From the NCBI GenBank assembly GCA_963819175.1, contig CAWFVJ010000018.1, positions 1 through 64,000 of the forward strand: a DNA stretch of 64,000 nt, read 5' to 3'. The notes beneath the pieces are model-generated. The model saw nothing but the letters and a program-made list of their open reading frames with translations, was not told the origin of the DNA and did no database searches. Positions 26,296 to 34,383 of this stretch are shown here, piece by piece. The number at the start of each line of letters is the position of its first letter. The first letter of the stretch is position 1. The DNA is from CAWBRT01 sp963819175. Lineage in GTDB: Bacteria; Acidobacteriota; Terriglobia; Terriglobales; Acidobacteriaceae. A program made the translations under genes and the position numbers.

Positions 26296-27410
26296 GCGGA
26301 AGCCGGCTCGTCGTCCTGATCGGCGGCAGGGCCCGCGACACGCGCCGCGGTTGCATGCACCGGAGTTGCACCGAGCGCCTCCGGCACCCCGGTGACGGTG
26401 CGATCCAGAACCTCCGCGATTGGGCGCACTTGCCTGATCAGGTCTTCCAGTTGCCAAGGGAATATCGACTGCGCGCCGTCGGAACGCGCCTGCTCAGGGT
26501 TGTCATGCACTTCCAGCATCAATCCGTCGCAGCCAACCGCAACGGCGGCGCGTGAAAGCGGGATCACCTTATTGCGTTTGCCGGTGCCGTGGCTCGGATC
26601 GACCATGATGGGCAAATGACTTTCGCGCTGGATGGCGGGAACGATGCTCAGATCCAGCGTGTTGCGCGAGTGATCCACAAAGGTGCGGACACCGCGCTCG
26701 CACAGAATGACCTGGTGGTTGCCTTCATTCATCACGTACTCGGCAGCCAGCAGGAACTCCTCCAGCGTGGCGCTCAATCCGCGTTTCAACAGAACGGGTT
26801 TGCGTGCCTGTCCGGCGCGCTTCAATAGCGAATAATTTTGCATATTACGCGCGCCAATCTGGATGACATCGGCATACTGTTCGACCAGGTCCAACGATGC
26901 TTCATTGACGGCCTCGGTCACGATCAGCAATCCAAACCGCTTGCGTACCTCGGCAAGCAGCCTCAACCCTTCGAGCCCCAAACCCTGGAACGAATAGGGA
27001 GACGTGCGCGGCTTGAAAGCGCCGGCGCGGAAGAAAGGCACCCCTATGCGGGCGATGCGCTCGGCCAAGGCGAAGATCTGCTCGGGAGTCTCCACCGCGC
27101 AGGGTCCGGCAATGATGGCCAACGCAGGGCCGCCAATGGTGGCTTGACTGCCGGGAAAGTGAATGACCGTGTTCTCAGGCTTGACGTCGCGGCTTACCAG
27201 CTTGTAGCGCTTGCTGATGAGCAGCACTTCCTGTACACCCGGCAACTCTTCGAAAAATGCCGGGTCCAAGTCGCCGATTTCGCCGATCACGGCGATTCCG
27301 AAACGCTGCGTACCCGCGCTGATGTGCGCACGGAGCCCTAAGGTTTCAATCTTCTGGCAGACCGCCCGGACGTGCTCTTCCGTGGCTTGGGCCTGCATTA
27401 CAACGAACAT
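26292..27410 (-). CDS. aroF: 3-deoxy-7-phosphoheptulonate (DAHP) synthase, AroF/TM0343 type
   Basis: Condenses phosphoenolpyruvate and erythrose 4-phosphate, the first step of the shikimate pathway. The 372-residue protein starts with the ACT-like FMN-free regulatory domain seen in this class (residues 1-75, MFVVMQAQATEEHV...). The TIM barrel follows with IAGPCAVE, FRAGAFKPRTSPYSFQG, IQIGARNMQNY, KRGLSATLEEF and DPSHGTGKR. All active-site motifs are intact. A Pro/Ala-rich C-terminal tail of about 30 residues is extra. It overlaps the downstream lipoprotein gene by 4 nt. Confidence 0.93.
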   Translation of the reverse strand: MFVVMQAQATEEHVRAVCQKIETLGLRAHISAGTQRFGIAVIGEIGDLDPAFFEELPGVQEVLLISKRYKLVSRDVKPENTVIHFPGSQATIGGPALAIIAGPCAVETPEQIFALAERIARIGVPFFRAGAFKPRTSPYSFQGLGLEGLRLLAEVRKRFGLLIVTEAVNEASLDLVEQYADVIQIGARNMQNYSLLKRAGQARKPVLLKRGLSATLEEFLLAAEYVMNEGNHQVILCERGVRTFVDHSRNTLDLSIVPAIQRESHLPIMVDPSHGTGKRNKVIPLSRAAVAVGCDGLMLEVHDNPEQARSDGAQSIFPWQLEDLIRQVRPIAEVLDRTVTGVPEALGATPVHATAARVAGPAADQDDEPASA

Positions 27411-27505
27411 AGGCGTTGCCTCGAAGACTCTAGTTTAAGCCTCTTTGCAATCGTGCCGCAATGTGGCGCGGCGGCTGGCGGGACGGGTTTAGCTTTCCGG
27501 CAGCG

Positions 27506-27602
27506 ATCTTACGCCCGCTGCGCGGGCTGACGTTGCGCATGTTCCTGTCTACCCCAGGCTTACGCCGTGGGGCTACCGTCTGTTGCCCGCTACGCGGGCG
27601 CC
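27506..27602. repeat. Cluster of three GC-rich hairpins in the aroF-nfo gap
   Basis: The 27411-27773 gap lacks genes. It holds GCCCGCTGCGCGGGC (about 27508-27523), a CCCCAGGC...GTGGGG hairpin (about 27555-27575) and GCCCGCTACGCGGGC (about 27586-27600). These look like interspersed palindromic repeats between divergent genes, not terminators, since there are no T-runs. Promoters for aroF and nfo must lie around them. Confidence 0.6.
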
Positions 27603-27773
27603 AATCGTCCGGCAATCCCGCGGAATCCACAGGCATCGCGGCGGCCGGAGACGTCGGCAATTTGCAATCAGTTATTCATGAAACTATCTTTGTGAAATGA
27701 GCCGCCATGCCACCTGCCGCTAACGAACCTGCAAAACGCGAGAAAGACATACTGAAGCTGATACCGCCGCCGG

Positions 27774-28671
27774 ATGACGCCGCCGCAACTTACTTCGCGC
27801 CGCATCGGGATTCATACCTCGACCGCAGGCGGCGTGGAGAATGCCGCCGAACGCGCTTACCGGCTCGGATGCAACACGTTTCAGATTTTTTCGTCGAGCC
27901 CGCGGCAATGGAAGCCCTACGAACTCGCCCGCACTCGGTGCGAGATGATGAGCCGTCTGCGCGATAAATACGATTTGCGCCCGCTCGTCATCCATGCCAA
28001 CTATCTCATCAATGTCGCCGGCGGCAATGCTGAGTTTCAGCCGCAAATCAATTGAGTCCTTTCGCGCTGAGATCGAGCGTGGCATCGCGCTGTGCGCCGA
28101 GTACCTCGTGCTGCACCCGGGATCGTTTCGTGGAGCGGAGCGTGCCGAGGGTCTCGAACGAGCCGCCAGCGCTCTCGAAGCCGCTGCTGCAGGACTTCAC
28201 CTGGCGCGCGCCGGGCTGACCGTCCTGATTGAGAATACGGCGGGCGCCGAGTATTCGCTAGGCGGAAGCTTTGACCAGGTTGCGGAGTTGCTGGAGCGGC
28301 TGCGGCCGGTTGTGCCCATAGCCGCCTGCATCGATACCTGCCACACTCACGTCGCAGGCTACGACATCGTTAGCGAAGCTGGATACGAGCAAACGATGCG
28401 GCAGCTCGAAGAAACCATTGGCCTCAAAAACATTCCCGTCTGGCATTGCAATGACGCAAAGGCCGAGCGAGGTTCAAAGCTCGACCGTCACCAGCACATC
28501 GGGAAGGGAAGCATCGGGCTGGAGCCTTTCCGCCGCCTGCTGAACGATGCCCGCACCGCGCACGCGGCGTTTATCGCCGAAACTCCCATCGACGAGCCGC
28601 TCGATGACCTGACGAACGTGAATGCACTGAAAGCCCTGGTAGGCCAGCCGGGCGAAAAACATATCCCATGA
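27774..28671 (+). pseudogene. nfo: Endonuclease IV, frameshifted by one base
   Basis: AP endonuclease IV cuts DNA 5' of abasic sites in base-excision repair. The first part (27774 on) has GIHTSTAGG and HANYLINVAGG. The second, in the +1 frame, resumes with KSIESFRAEIERG, YLVLHPGS, ENTAGAEYSLGGSF, CIDTCHTHVAGYD and HCNDAKAERGSKLDRHQHIGKG, all metal-ligand motifs. The junction is at about 28035-28039, where TTTCAGC has one base too many. Removing it gives a complete 298-residue enzyme. This is either a consensus error or a recent inactivation. No slippery site is apparent. Confidence 0.85.
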
Positions 28672-28801
28672 AGTCCGGTGCCGGGACACGTCTTCGGAAA
28701 CCGCGCGTCGTCGGAGCAACATGAGATGTATGTTCTGGGCCGGGGTTTTGGTCTGGGTCCGCTGCGGGTTGTAGAATCAAAGTTTGTAAATCTGCAATCC
28801 T

Positions 28802-31615
28802 ATGAAACCTATAAAGATGAGCCAGAAGAGCAAGAATCGTAGCCGATCGAAGTCGTCCAGCGAAGTAGTGGAACGCGCAGCTGAAACGGTTCGCCAAGTG
28901 GTCGAAAAGACCGCCGCGGGCGTCGGTAAGCTGGTGGAGGAGGTCAAGCAGGAAGTTCAGGCCGCCGCGCAGGAACTTTGTCCGGCCGAAGCCGCCAGCC
29001 AGCAAGGCCAGGAAGATGGGCGAAGCCCGGCCGGAGCCGCGCTGCCCCCCCTCGGGCCGTCGCCGTCTACTCGTGACCAGGATGAAGGCCGTTACAACCC
29101 GCAATCGGTCGAGCAAAAATGGTCCGAGCTCTGGAACAACGATCCAAATCTCTATGCCGCCGAGGGGGTGGACTCGGGCAAGCAGAAGTACTACGTGCTG
29201 GAAATGCTGCCCTACCCTTCGGGTGCGCTCCACATGGGGCACGTGCGAAACTACTCCATCGGCGACGCTCTGGCCCGCTATATGTGGATGAACGGCTACA
29301 ACGTGCTGCATCCCATGGGATGGGATTCCTTCGGACTTCCGGCCGAGAACGCGGCCATCAAGAACCAGCAGCCACCCAGGCAGTGGACGCTTCAGAACAT
29401 CGCCAACATGAAGGCGCAGATGAAGCGCCTGGGCTTCGGCTATGACTGGTCGAAAGAGGTCACCACCTGTTTACCGGAATACTACAAGTGGAATCAGTGG
29501 TTTTTCCTCAAGTTCTTCGAGCGCGGCTTGGCCTATCGGAAAAAGAGCACCGTCAATTGGTGTCCCGAATGCCAGACGGTGCTTGCCAATGAACAGGTCG
29601 TGGCCGGTTGTTGCTGGCGGCATGAAACTACGGTGGTCGAGCAGCGCGACCTGGAACAATGGTTTCTTCGCACCACCAGTTATGCCGAGGAACTTCTCTC
29701 CGGACTCGATCGTCTGCAGGGCTGGCCGGAAAAAGTGCGCACCATGCAGCGCAACTGGATCGGGCGTTCCGAGGGTGCTCTGGTCGATTTCAAATTGGAT
29801 CACGCCGCCGGAGCCGCGGGCGACAAGATCACGGTCTTCACCACGCGCGTCGACACCATCATGGGAGCCACGTCGGTACAACTTGCGCCCGAGCACCCGC
29901 TGGTTGCCGACCTGATCTCGTTCAATCCCGATCTGAAGGCCGGTGTCGATGAACTGCTCGCCGACCAGCGCACGGCCAGGGAAGCGGGGGACATGGGAGC
30001 GCTGGAAAAGAAAGGCGTGTTCACCGGCTTCAATGCCATCAATCCATTCAGCGGAGAGCGCGTTCCGATCTGGGTGGCTAATTACGTCCTGCTGGATTAC
30101 GGGACCGGCGCCATCATGAGCGTGCCGGCGCACGACGAGCGCGATTACGAGTTCGCCAAAAAATATGGGCTCGAGATCCGAATCGTAATTTTGCCGCGCC
30201 GCGAGGGAGAGCCTCCTGCCGCGGGCGAGCCCGAGACGCCTGTGCTGCCTTTCACGCTTGAAGACAGCCTGTTGATCAACTCTGGCCCGTGGAATGGCCT
30301 CTCCTGCACGGAAGCGCAGCATGTGATGGCGAAACATGCCGAGGAGCACGGCTTCGGTAAAGCAACCGTCACCTACCGGCTGAAGGACTGGGGCATCTCC
30401 CGGCAACGTTATTGGGGAACGCCGATTCCGATTATCCACTGCGGTAAGTGCGGTCTTGTGCCCGTGCCGGAAGACCAGCTACCGGTGCTGCTGCCCGAGA
30501 ACGTGGAAATCACGCTCGCAGGCGGTTCGCCGCTCGGGCGCATACCGGAATTCGCCAACACTACCTGCCCGAAGTGTGGAGGTCCGGCACGGCGCGAAAC
30601 CGACACCATGGACACGTTCGTCGATTCCAGTTGGTACTTCTATCGTTACACCAGCCCGATTTCGACAGCGCCATTCGATTCGGCGGTTGCCAATTACTGG
30701 TTCGCCATCGATCAGTACATCGGCGGAGTCGAGCATGCGATTCTGCACCTGATCTATTCGCGCTTCTGGACAATGTTCATGCGCGATCTCGGCCTCATCC
30801 GCAACGATGAACCCGCGACGCGCCTGTTTACGCAGGGCATGGTGATCAAGGACGGCGCGAAGATGTCGAAGTCGCTCGGCAACGTCGTTTCGCCCGACGA
30901 CATGGTGGCGCGTTACGGCGCCGATTCCACACGCCTCTATACGCTGTTTGCCGCGCCGCCCGACCGCGATCTCGATTGGCAGGACCAGGGGGTGGAAGGC
31001 GTCAGCCGCTTTTTGAACCGGACTTACCGCTTCATCTCCGAGGCTCCGGTGAAGTCTGGCGGAGGCGAGCCGGTGTGCTACGCTGCCGAGTTCACTCCAT
31101 CGGCTCGTGCCATCGTCCGCAAGATGCACCAAACCATCAAGCGCATCACCGACGAGTTGAACGGACGCTGGCACTTCAACACCTGCGTGGCCGGTCTCAT
31201 GGAGTTCCTCAACACCTGCACCGCGCAGCAGGAGGTCTTTGGCAAAGGCGCGAATTCGCCCGAGTTGCGGCCCCTGCGCGGCGAGGTGCAGCGCAACTTC
31301 GTTCTGATGCTTGCGCCTTTCGCTCCCTATCTCGCTCATGAGTTGTGGGAAATGCTGGGTGAGGATCCTGCCAAGTTGTTGCGCCACCCGTGGCCGAAGT
31401 ACGATCCGGCGCTCGCCAAGGAAGACGAGATCGAAATGGCCGTGCAACTCAATGGGAAATTGCGCGGGCACATCGTCGTCTCAGCCGATGCGCCCGAAGA
31501 TTCGACACGACAGGCGGCGCTAAACGATGAAAAGGTCAAGGCGGCAATCGGGAGCAAACAGGTTATCAAAGTGATTGTCGTGCGCGGCAAGCTGGTCAAC
31601 ATCGTTGTGCGCTGA
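28802..31615 (+). CDS. leuS: Leucyl-tRNA synthetase with a long N-terminal extension
   Basis: Charges tRNA-Leu. The 937-residue class I enzyme has HIGH as PYPSGALHMGHVRNY, a zinc-like CPEC...CCWRHE region, the CP1 editing domain with the GTGAIMSVPAHDERDYEFA segment, and KMSKS as KDGAKMSKSLGNVV. The normal N-terminus (YNPQSVEQKWSELW) begins only at residue 98. Residues 1-97 are an extra Lys/Ser-rich, then amphipathic helical and Pro-rich extension with no internal Met after residue 6. ATG 28802 has no Shine-Dalgarno. TAGAAT at 28772-28777 could be the -10 of a short-leader transcript. Confidence 0.92.
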   Translation: MKPIKMSQKSKNRSRSKSSSEVVERAAETVRQVVEKTAAGVGKLVEEVKQEVQAAAQELCPAEAASQQGQEDGRSPAGAALPPLGPSPSTRDQDEGRYNPQSVEQKWSELWNNDPNLYAAEGVDSGKQKYYVLEMLPYPSGALHMGHVRNYSIGDALARYMWMNGYNVLHPMGWDSFGLPAENAAIKNQQPPRQWTLQNIANMKAQMKRLGFGYDWSKEVTTCLPEYYKWNQWFFLKFFERGLAYRKKSTVNWCPECQTVLANEQVVAGCCWRHETTVVEQRDLEQWFLRTTSYAEELLSGLDRLQGWPEKVRTMQRNWIGRSEGALVDFKLDHAAGAAGDKITVFTTRVDTIMGATSVQLAPEHPLVADLISFNPDLKAGVDELLADQRTAREAGDMGALEKKGVFTGFNAINPFSGERVPIWVANYVLLDYGTGAIMSVPAHDERDYEFAKKYGLEIRIVILPRREGEPPAAGEPETPVLPFTLEDSLLINSGPWNGLSCTEAQHVMAKHAEEHGFGKATVTYRLKDWGISRQRYWGTPIPIIHCGKCGLVPVPEDQLPVLLPENVEITLAGGSPLGRIPEFANTTCPKCGGPARRETDTMDTFVDSSWYFYRYTSPISTAPFDSAVANYWFAIDQYIGGVEHAILHLIYSRFWTMFMRDLGLIRNDEPATRLFTQGMVIKDGAKMSKSLGNVVSPDDMVARYGADSTRLYTLFAAPPDRDLDWQDQGVEGVSRFLNRTYRFISEAPVKSGGGEPVCYAAEFTPSARAIVRKMHQTIKRITDELNGRWHFNTCVAGLMEFLNTCTAQQEVFGKGANSPELRPLRGEVQRNFVLMLAPFAPYLAHELWEMLGEDPAKLLRHPWPKYDPALAKEDEIEMAVQLNGKLRGHIVVSADAPEDSTRQAALNDEKVKAAIGSKQVIKVIVVRGKLVNIVVR

Positions 31616-31693
31616 CGTCACCGGATTCCAAAGTGACTGTAGGCGATAAGGCGCTGTCCGCAATGGAGCGCTGACGGTCACGGCAGACGACTG

Positions 31694-33490
31694 CTAAGCG
31701 GCCTCGTGTGCTTCCAGCACCGCCGTTTCGGCATAGAGCAGTTCAATCTGGCTGCTGTAACGGGCTTCTAACTCGCGCCGGCGCAGTTTAAGCGTGGGGG
31801 TCAGGGTACCGTCGGCGATCGTGGGCGGCTCGGGAAGCAGCAGGAACTTCTTAATCTGCTCAAAGCGTGCCAAGTCCCGGTTCAAGCTGCCGACAAATTC
31901 CTCGTACAAGGCGCGAACTCTTGCGTCTTTCACAAGCTCTTCATGCGAGCTGAAGGTGACGCCATGCTGCTTCGCCCACTCTTCCAGGGCAGGGAAGTCC
32001 GGCACGATGAGGGCGGCTGGAAAGCGTCGCCGGTCGCCAATCATGGCGGCTTCGCTCACCAGAGGATTGTTTCTCAGACGATTCTCGATCGGCTGCGGTG
32101 CAATGAACTTACCGCCCGAGGTTTTGATCAGGTTCTTCTTTCGGTCGGTGATCGAAAGAAAGCCGTCTTCATCCAGCGAGCCGATATCGCCGGTCTTGAA
32201 CCATTCTCCGGCGAATGCGTTCTGGGTCTCCTCCGGCATGTTCCAGTAACCCTGGAACACCGAGGGCGCGCGCACAATGATCTCGCCGTCATCGGCGACT
32301 TTTACCTCTACGCCGGCGAGCGGTTTGCCGACAGTTCCGGGTCGGAATGACTGCGGTGAATTAACGGCGATCACGGGCGAAGTTTCGGTTAGGCCGTAGC
32401 CCTCCATGACGCGCAGCCCGATGCTGGCATACCACTCCGCAAGTTCGATTCCAAGCGGAGCTCCGCCGGAGATAATGGTTCGCACGTTTCCGCCCATGGC
32501 GTTTCGAACCTTGGAGAAGATCAGCTTGTTGGCAATGTGCCAGGCGGCTGAGCGAGGAGTGCGTCCGGCAACCGTTTCCGGCATGTTGCGCCTGCCAACA
32601 GCGATAGCCCAGTTATAGAGCTTGCGTCGCGTGCCGTTTCCCACACGGAGCTGCACCTGGTTGTAAATTTTCTCCAGGACGCGCGGTACAGCGACCAAAA
32701 ACGTGGGACGGATTTGCTGTAGCGTCCGTGGCAGATCTTCAAATCGGGAACAATATGCGATGCTTACGCCGCGGTACATCAGAGCTATGTCGCAATGCCG
32801 GGCGGTGATGTGCGATAGCGGCAGGAACGAGACCACCGACTCCTTGTCGCCCATCTCGAAGTGATCGAGAGAAACGGCGATATTTGAAACCAGATTGCGA
32901 TGCGACAGCATGACGCCCTTTGGCGTTCCCGTGGTTCCCGAGGTGTAAATGAGAGTGGCCAGCTGGGTGGGAGTGATTTGCCGTCCGAGACGGTCAAATT
33001 CCGGGTCGCGTTGCTCCGGGCCCTGCATCATGATTGCCTGCATCTGGCCGGCTTCGGCGGGCAAAGCGCCGCTGGGCTCGTCCATCAACATGAGGCGCTC
33101 GACGCACGTCTCGGGGAGCAGCGGGAGCACCTTGTGCAGTTGGGCTTCGGTTGAGACGAACAGAATCCGGGTCTCCGAATCCCGCAGAATGTGAGCGCAT
33201 TGCTCGGCGGTCTGAGTCGGGTATAGCGGCACCACGACCGCCCCCGTCATCAAGGCCGCAAAATCAGCGATTGCCCACTCAGGGCGGTTCTCGGCGAGGA
33301 TGGCCACTCGATCGCCCGACGCCAACCCACGGGCTCGAAGCCAGGCCGCTACGGCTGCCACGCGACGGTACAGATCCATGGAAGAAATCGGCATCCAGGT
33401 TCCACGCTGCTCGTACAGAATTGCGCGCGGGTCATTGCGGTCTACGATGGCGGAGAATATGTCGGCAAGAGTGGCAGGTGCTGTTGGCAT
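31694..33490 (-). CDS. fadD: Long-chain acyl-CoA synthetase (AMP-binding)
   Basis: Activates fatty acids to acyl-CoA via acyl-adenylate. The 598-residue protein has the P-loop-like LIYTSGTTGTPKGVMLSH, the VMEGYGLTETSP adenine-binding motif, GEWFKTGDIGSLDEDGFLSITDRKK and the catalytic Lys in TSGGKFIAPQPIENRL. It belongs to the FAA1-like branch, with an insert before the C-terminal domain. The start ATG at 33490 lacks a Shine-Dalgarno, and a perfect 21-bp dyad lies 12 nt upstream, a probable regulatory site. It is transcribed divergently from the peroxiredoxin gene. Confidence 0.9.
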   Translation of the reverse strand: MPTAPATLADIFSAIVDRNDPRAILYEQRGTWMPISSMDLYRRVAAVAAWLRARGLASGDRVAILAENRPEWAIADFAALMTGAVVVPLYPTQTAEQCAHILRDSETRILFVSTEAQLHKVLPLLPETCVERLMLMDEPSGALPAEAGQMQAIMMQGPEQRDPEFDRLGRQITPTQLATLIYTSGTTGTPKGVMLSHRNLVSNIAVSLDHFEMGDKESVVSFLPLSHITARHCDIALMYRGVSIAYCSRFEDLPRTLQQIRPTFLVAVPRVLEKIYNQVQLRVGNGTRRKLYNWAIAVGRRNMPETVAGRTPRSAAWHIANKLIFSKVRNAMGGNVRTIISGGAPLGIELAEWYASIGLRVMEGYGLTETSPVIAVNSPQSFRPGTVGKPLAGVEVKVADDGEIIVRAPSVFQGYWNMPEETQNAFAGEWFKTGDIGSLDEDGFLSITDRKKNLIKTSGGKFIAPQPIENRLRNNPLVSEAAMIGDRRRFPAALIVPDFPALEEWAKQHGVTFSSHEELVKDARVRALYEEFVGSLNRDLARFEQIKKFLLLPEPPTIADGTLTPTLKLRRRELEARYSSQIELLYAETAVLEAHEAA

Positions 33491-33502
33491 AGTCGGGTCC
33501 GG

Positions 33503-33523
33503 ATTGCCATCGACGATGGCAAT
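33503..33523. promoter_or_regulatory. Perfect 21-bp dyad upstream of fadD (candidate operator)
   Basis: ATTGCCATCG (33503-33512) and CGATGGCAAT (33514-33523) flank a single A. The dyad begins 13 nt before the fadD start codon in the divergent fadD-peroxiredoxin region. Length and symmetry suit a dimeric repressor such as a TetR or GntR protein. Ligand and regulator are unknown. Confidence 0.6.
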
Positions 33524-33634
33524 GCCTACGTTATGAGATGATGTTTACCGGGATTTGGCAGCTCTGGCCGTCAGATATTTATCCCAGGCACACTCGCTAC
33601 TGGCATCTTCGCCGGCGTTACGGCTGTGCCGGGC

Positions 33635-33664
33635 GTGACAGTTTGCCGACAATAGGAGTATTCT
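33635..33664 (+). promoter_or_regulatory. Promoter candidate for the peroxiredoxin gene
   Basis: GTGACA (33635-33640) and TATTCT (33659-33664) are 18 nt apart. The predicted start lies about 10 nt before the ATG, just upstream of GAGGTG at 33672-33677. Confidence 0.4.
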
Positions 33665-33681
33665 GCCGTGCGAGGTGTTTG

Positions 33682-34236
33682 ATGAGAGTCTTGCGAATCA
33701 GTGTGACGGTTGTGGTTTTCTTCGCCCTGGTTAGCTTGGCACAAGCGCAACAGGCTGCTCAGGCCGCGTTACCGGTGCCTTCTGTCAAAGTCGGAGAGAT
33801 GGCGCCCGATTTTACCCTGAGAGATCAGAGTGGGAAGCCGGTTTCCCTCAAGGACTTCAGGGGAAAGCAAAATGTGGCTCTGGCGTTTTACGTCTTTGCG
33901 TTTTCGCCTGCCTGAAGCCAGGAAGCAAAGACCTTCCAGCAGAACTTGCAGAAGCTGGAAGCGTCTAACACCCAGGTTCTGGGTGTCACCATGGATGGCT
34001 TTTTCGCGAATAAAGCCTGGACGGATCAACTGGGCATCAACTTCCCGATGCTGAGCGACTTGGGCGGCGATACTACCCGGCGCTATGGCATCTTCAACCC
34101 GCAGACCAAAATGGCGCGGCGGGCAACATTCCTCATCGACAAAACCGGAAAGGTCGTCGAGATTCAGCTCGACAAAGAAGCGCTGGACCCGAACAATGCG
34201 GTTGCTGCCTGCGAGCGGCACAAGTTGAAAGGATAG
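33682..34236 (+). CDS. Periplasmic peroxiredoxin, predicted selenoprotein (TGA = Sec78)
   Basis: Reduces peroxides via a nucleophilic Cys or Sec. ATG 33682 has GAGGTG at 33672-33677 and begins a signal peptide (about 1-22, cleavage at AQA-Q). The AhpC/TSA fold is evident: VGEMAPDFTLRDQSGKPVSL, then FAFSPA, an in-frame TGA at 33913-33915, then SQE. The TGA exactly fills the peroxidatic position of the P-x-C-x-x-E motif. The frame stays open for 106 more codons, with FPMLSD and FLIDKTGKV downstream. The only Cys is near the C-terminus, residue about 178, a possible resolving residue. A hairpin follows the TGA at 33933-33961. A nonsense mutation is the alternative. No sel genes are in the window. 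Confidence 0.8.
33933..33961 (+). other. Candidate bacterial SECIS hairpin
   Basis: CTTCCAGC (33933-33940) pairs with GCTGGAAG (33954-33961), an 8-bp stem with a 13-nt loop starting AG. The loop begins 25 nt after the TGA. Loop size, spacing and a G in the first two loop bases agree with the general bacterial SECIS description. An overlapping smaller hairpin, GGAAG/CTTCC at 33921-33937, is the alternative. Confidence 0.5.
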
Positions 34237-34252
34237 CGGCGTCTCGTATAGG

Positions 34253-34280
34253 AAAGGGCCGTGCGAGCGGCCCTTTTTTA
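34253..34280 (+). terminator. Strong rho-independent terminator after the peroxiredoxin gene
   Basis: AAAGGGCCG (34253-34261) pairs with CGGCCCTTT (34268-34276) over a 6-nt loop and runs into a T-tract. It lies 16 nt after the stop codon. Confidence 0.9.
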
Positions 34281-34383
34281 TTTATTTTCCCGCGCCTGAT
34301 TCCACGCCTGCTCCATGGAGGTGAAACTCTCTCTGACGCTCGGCGCGCTGATGCATTACACTAGCGTGCTCAGGAGCACTCCA

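Noticed and set aside
28035..28040. Programmed +1 frameshift in nfo
   Set aside because: No stop codon or hungry codon at the slip site and no Shine-Dalgarno-like stimulator. An indel is simpler.
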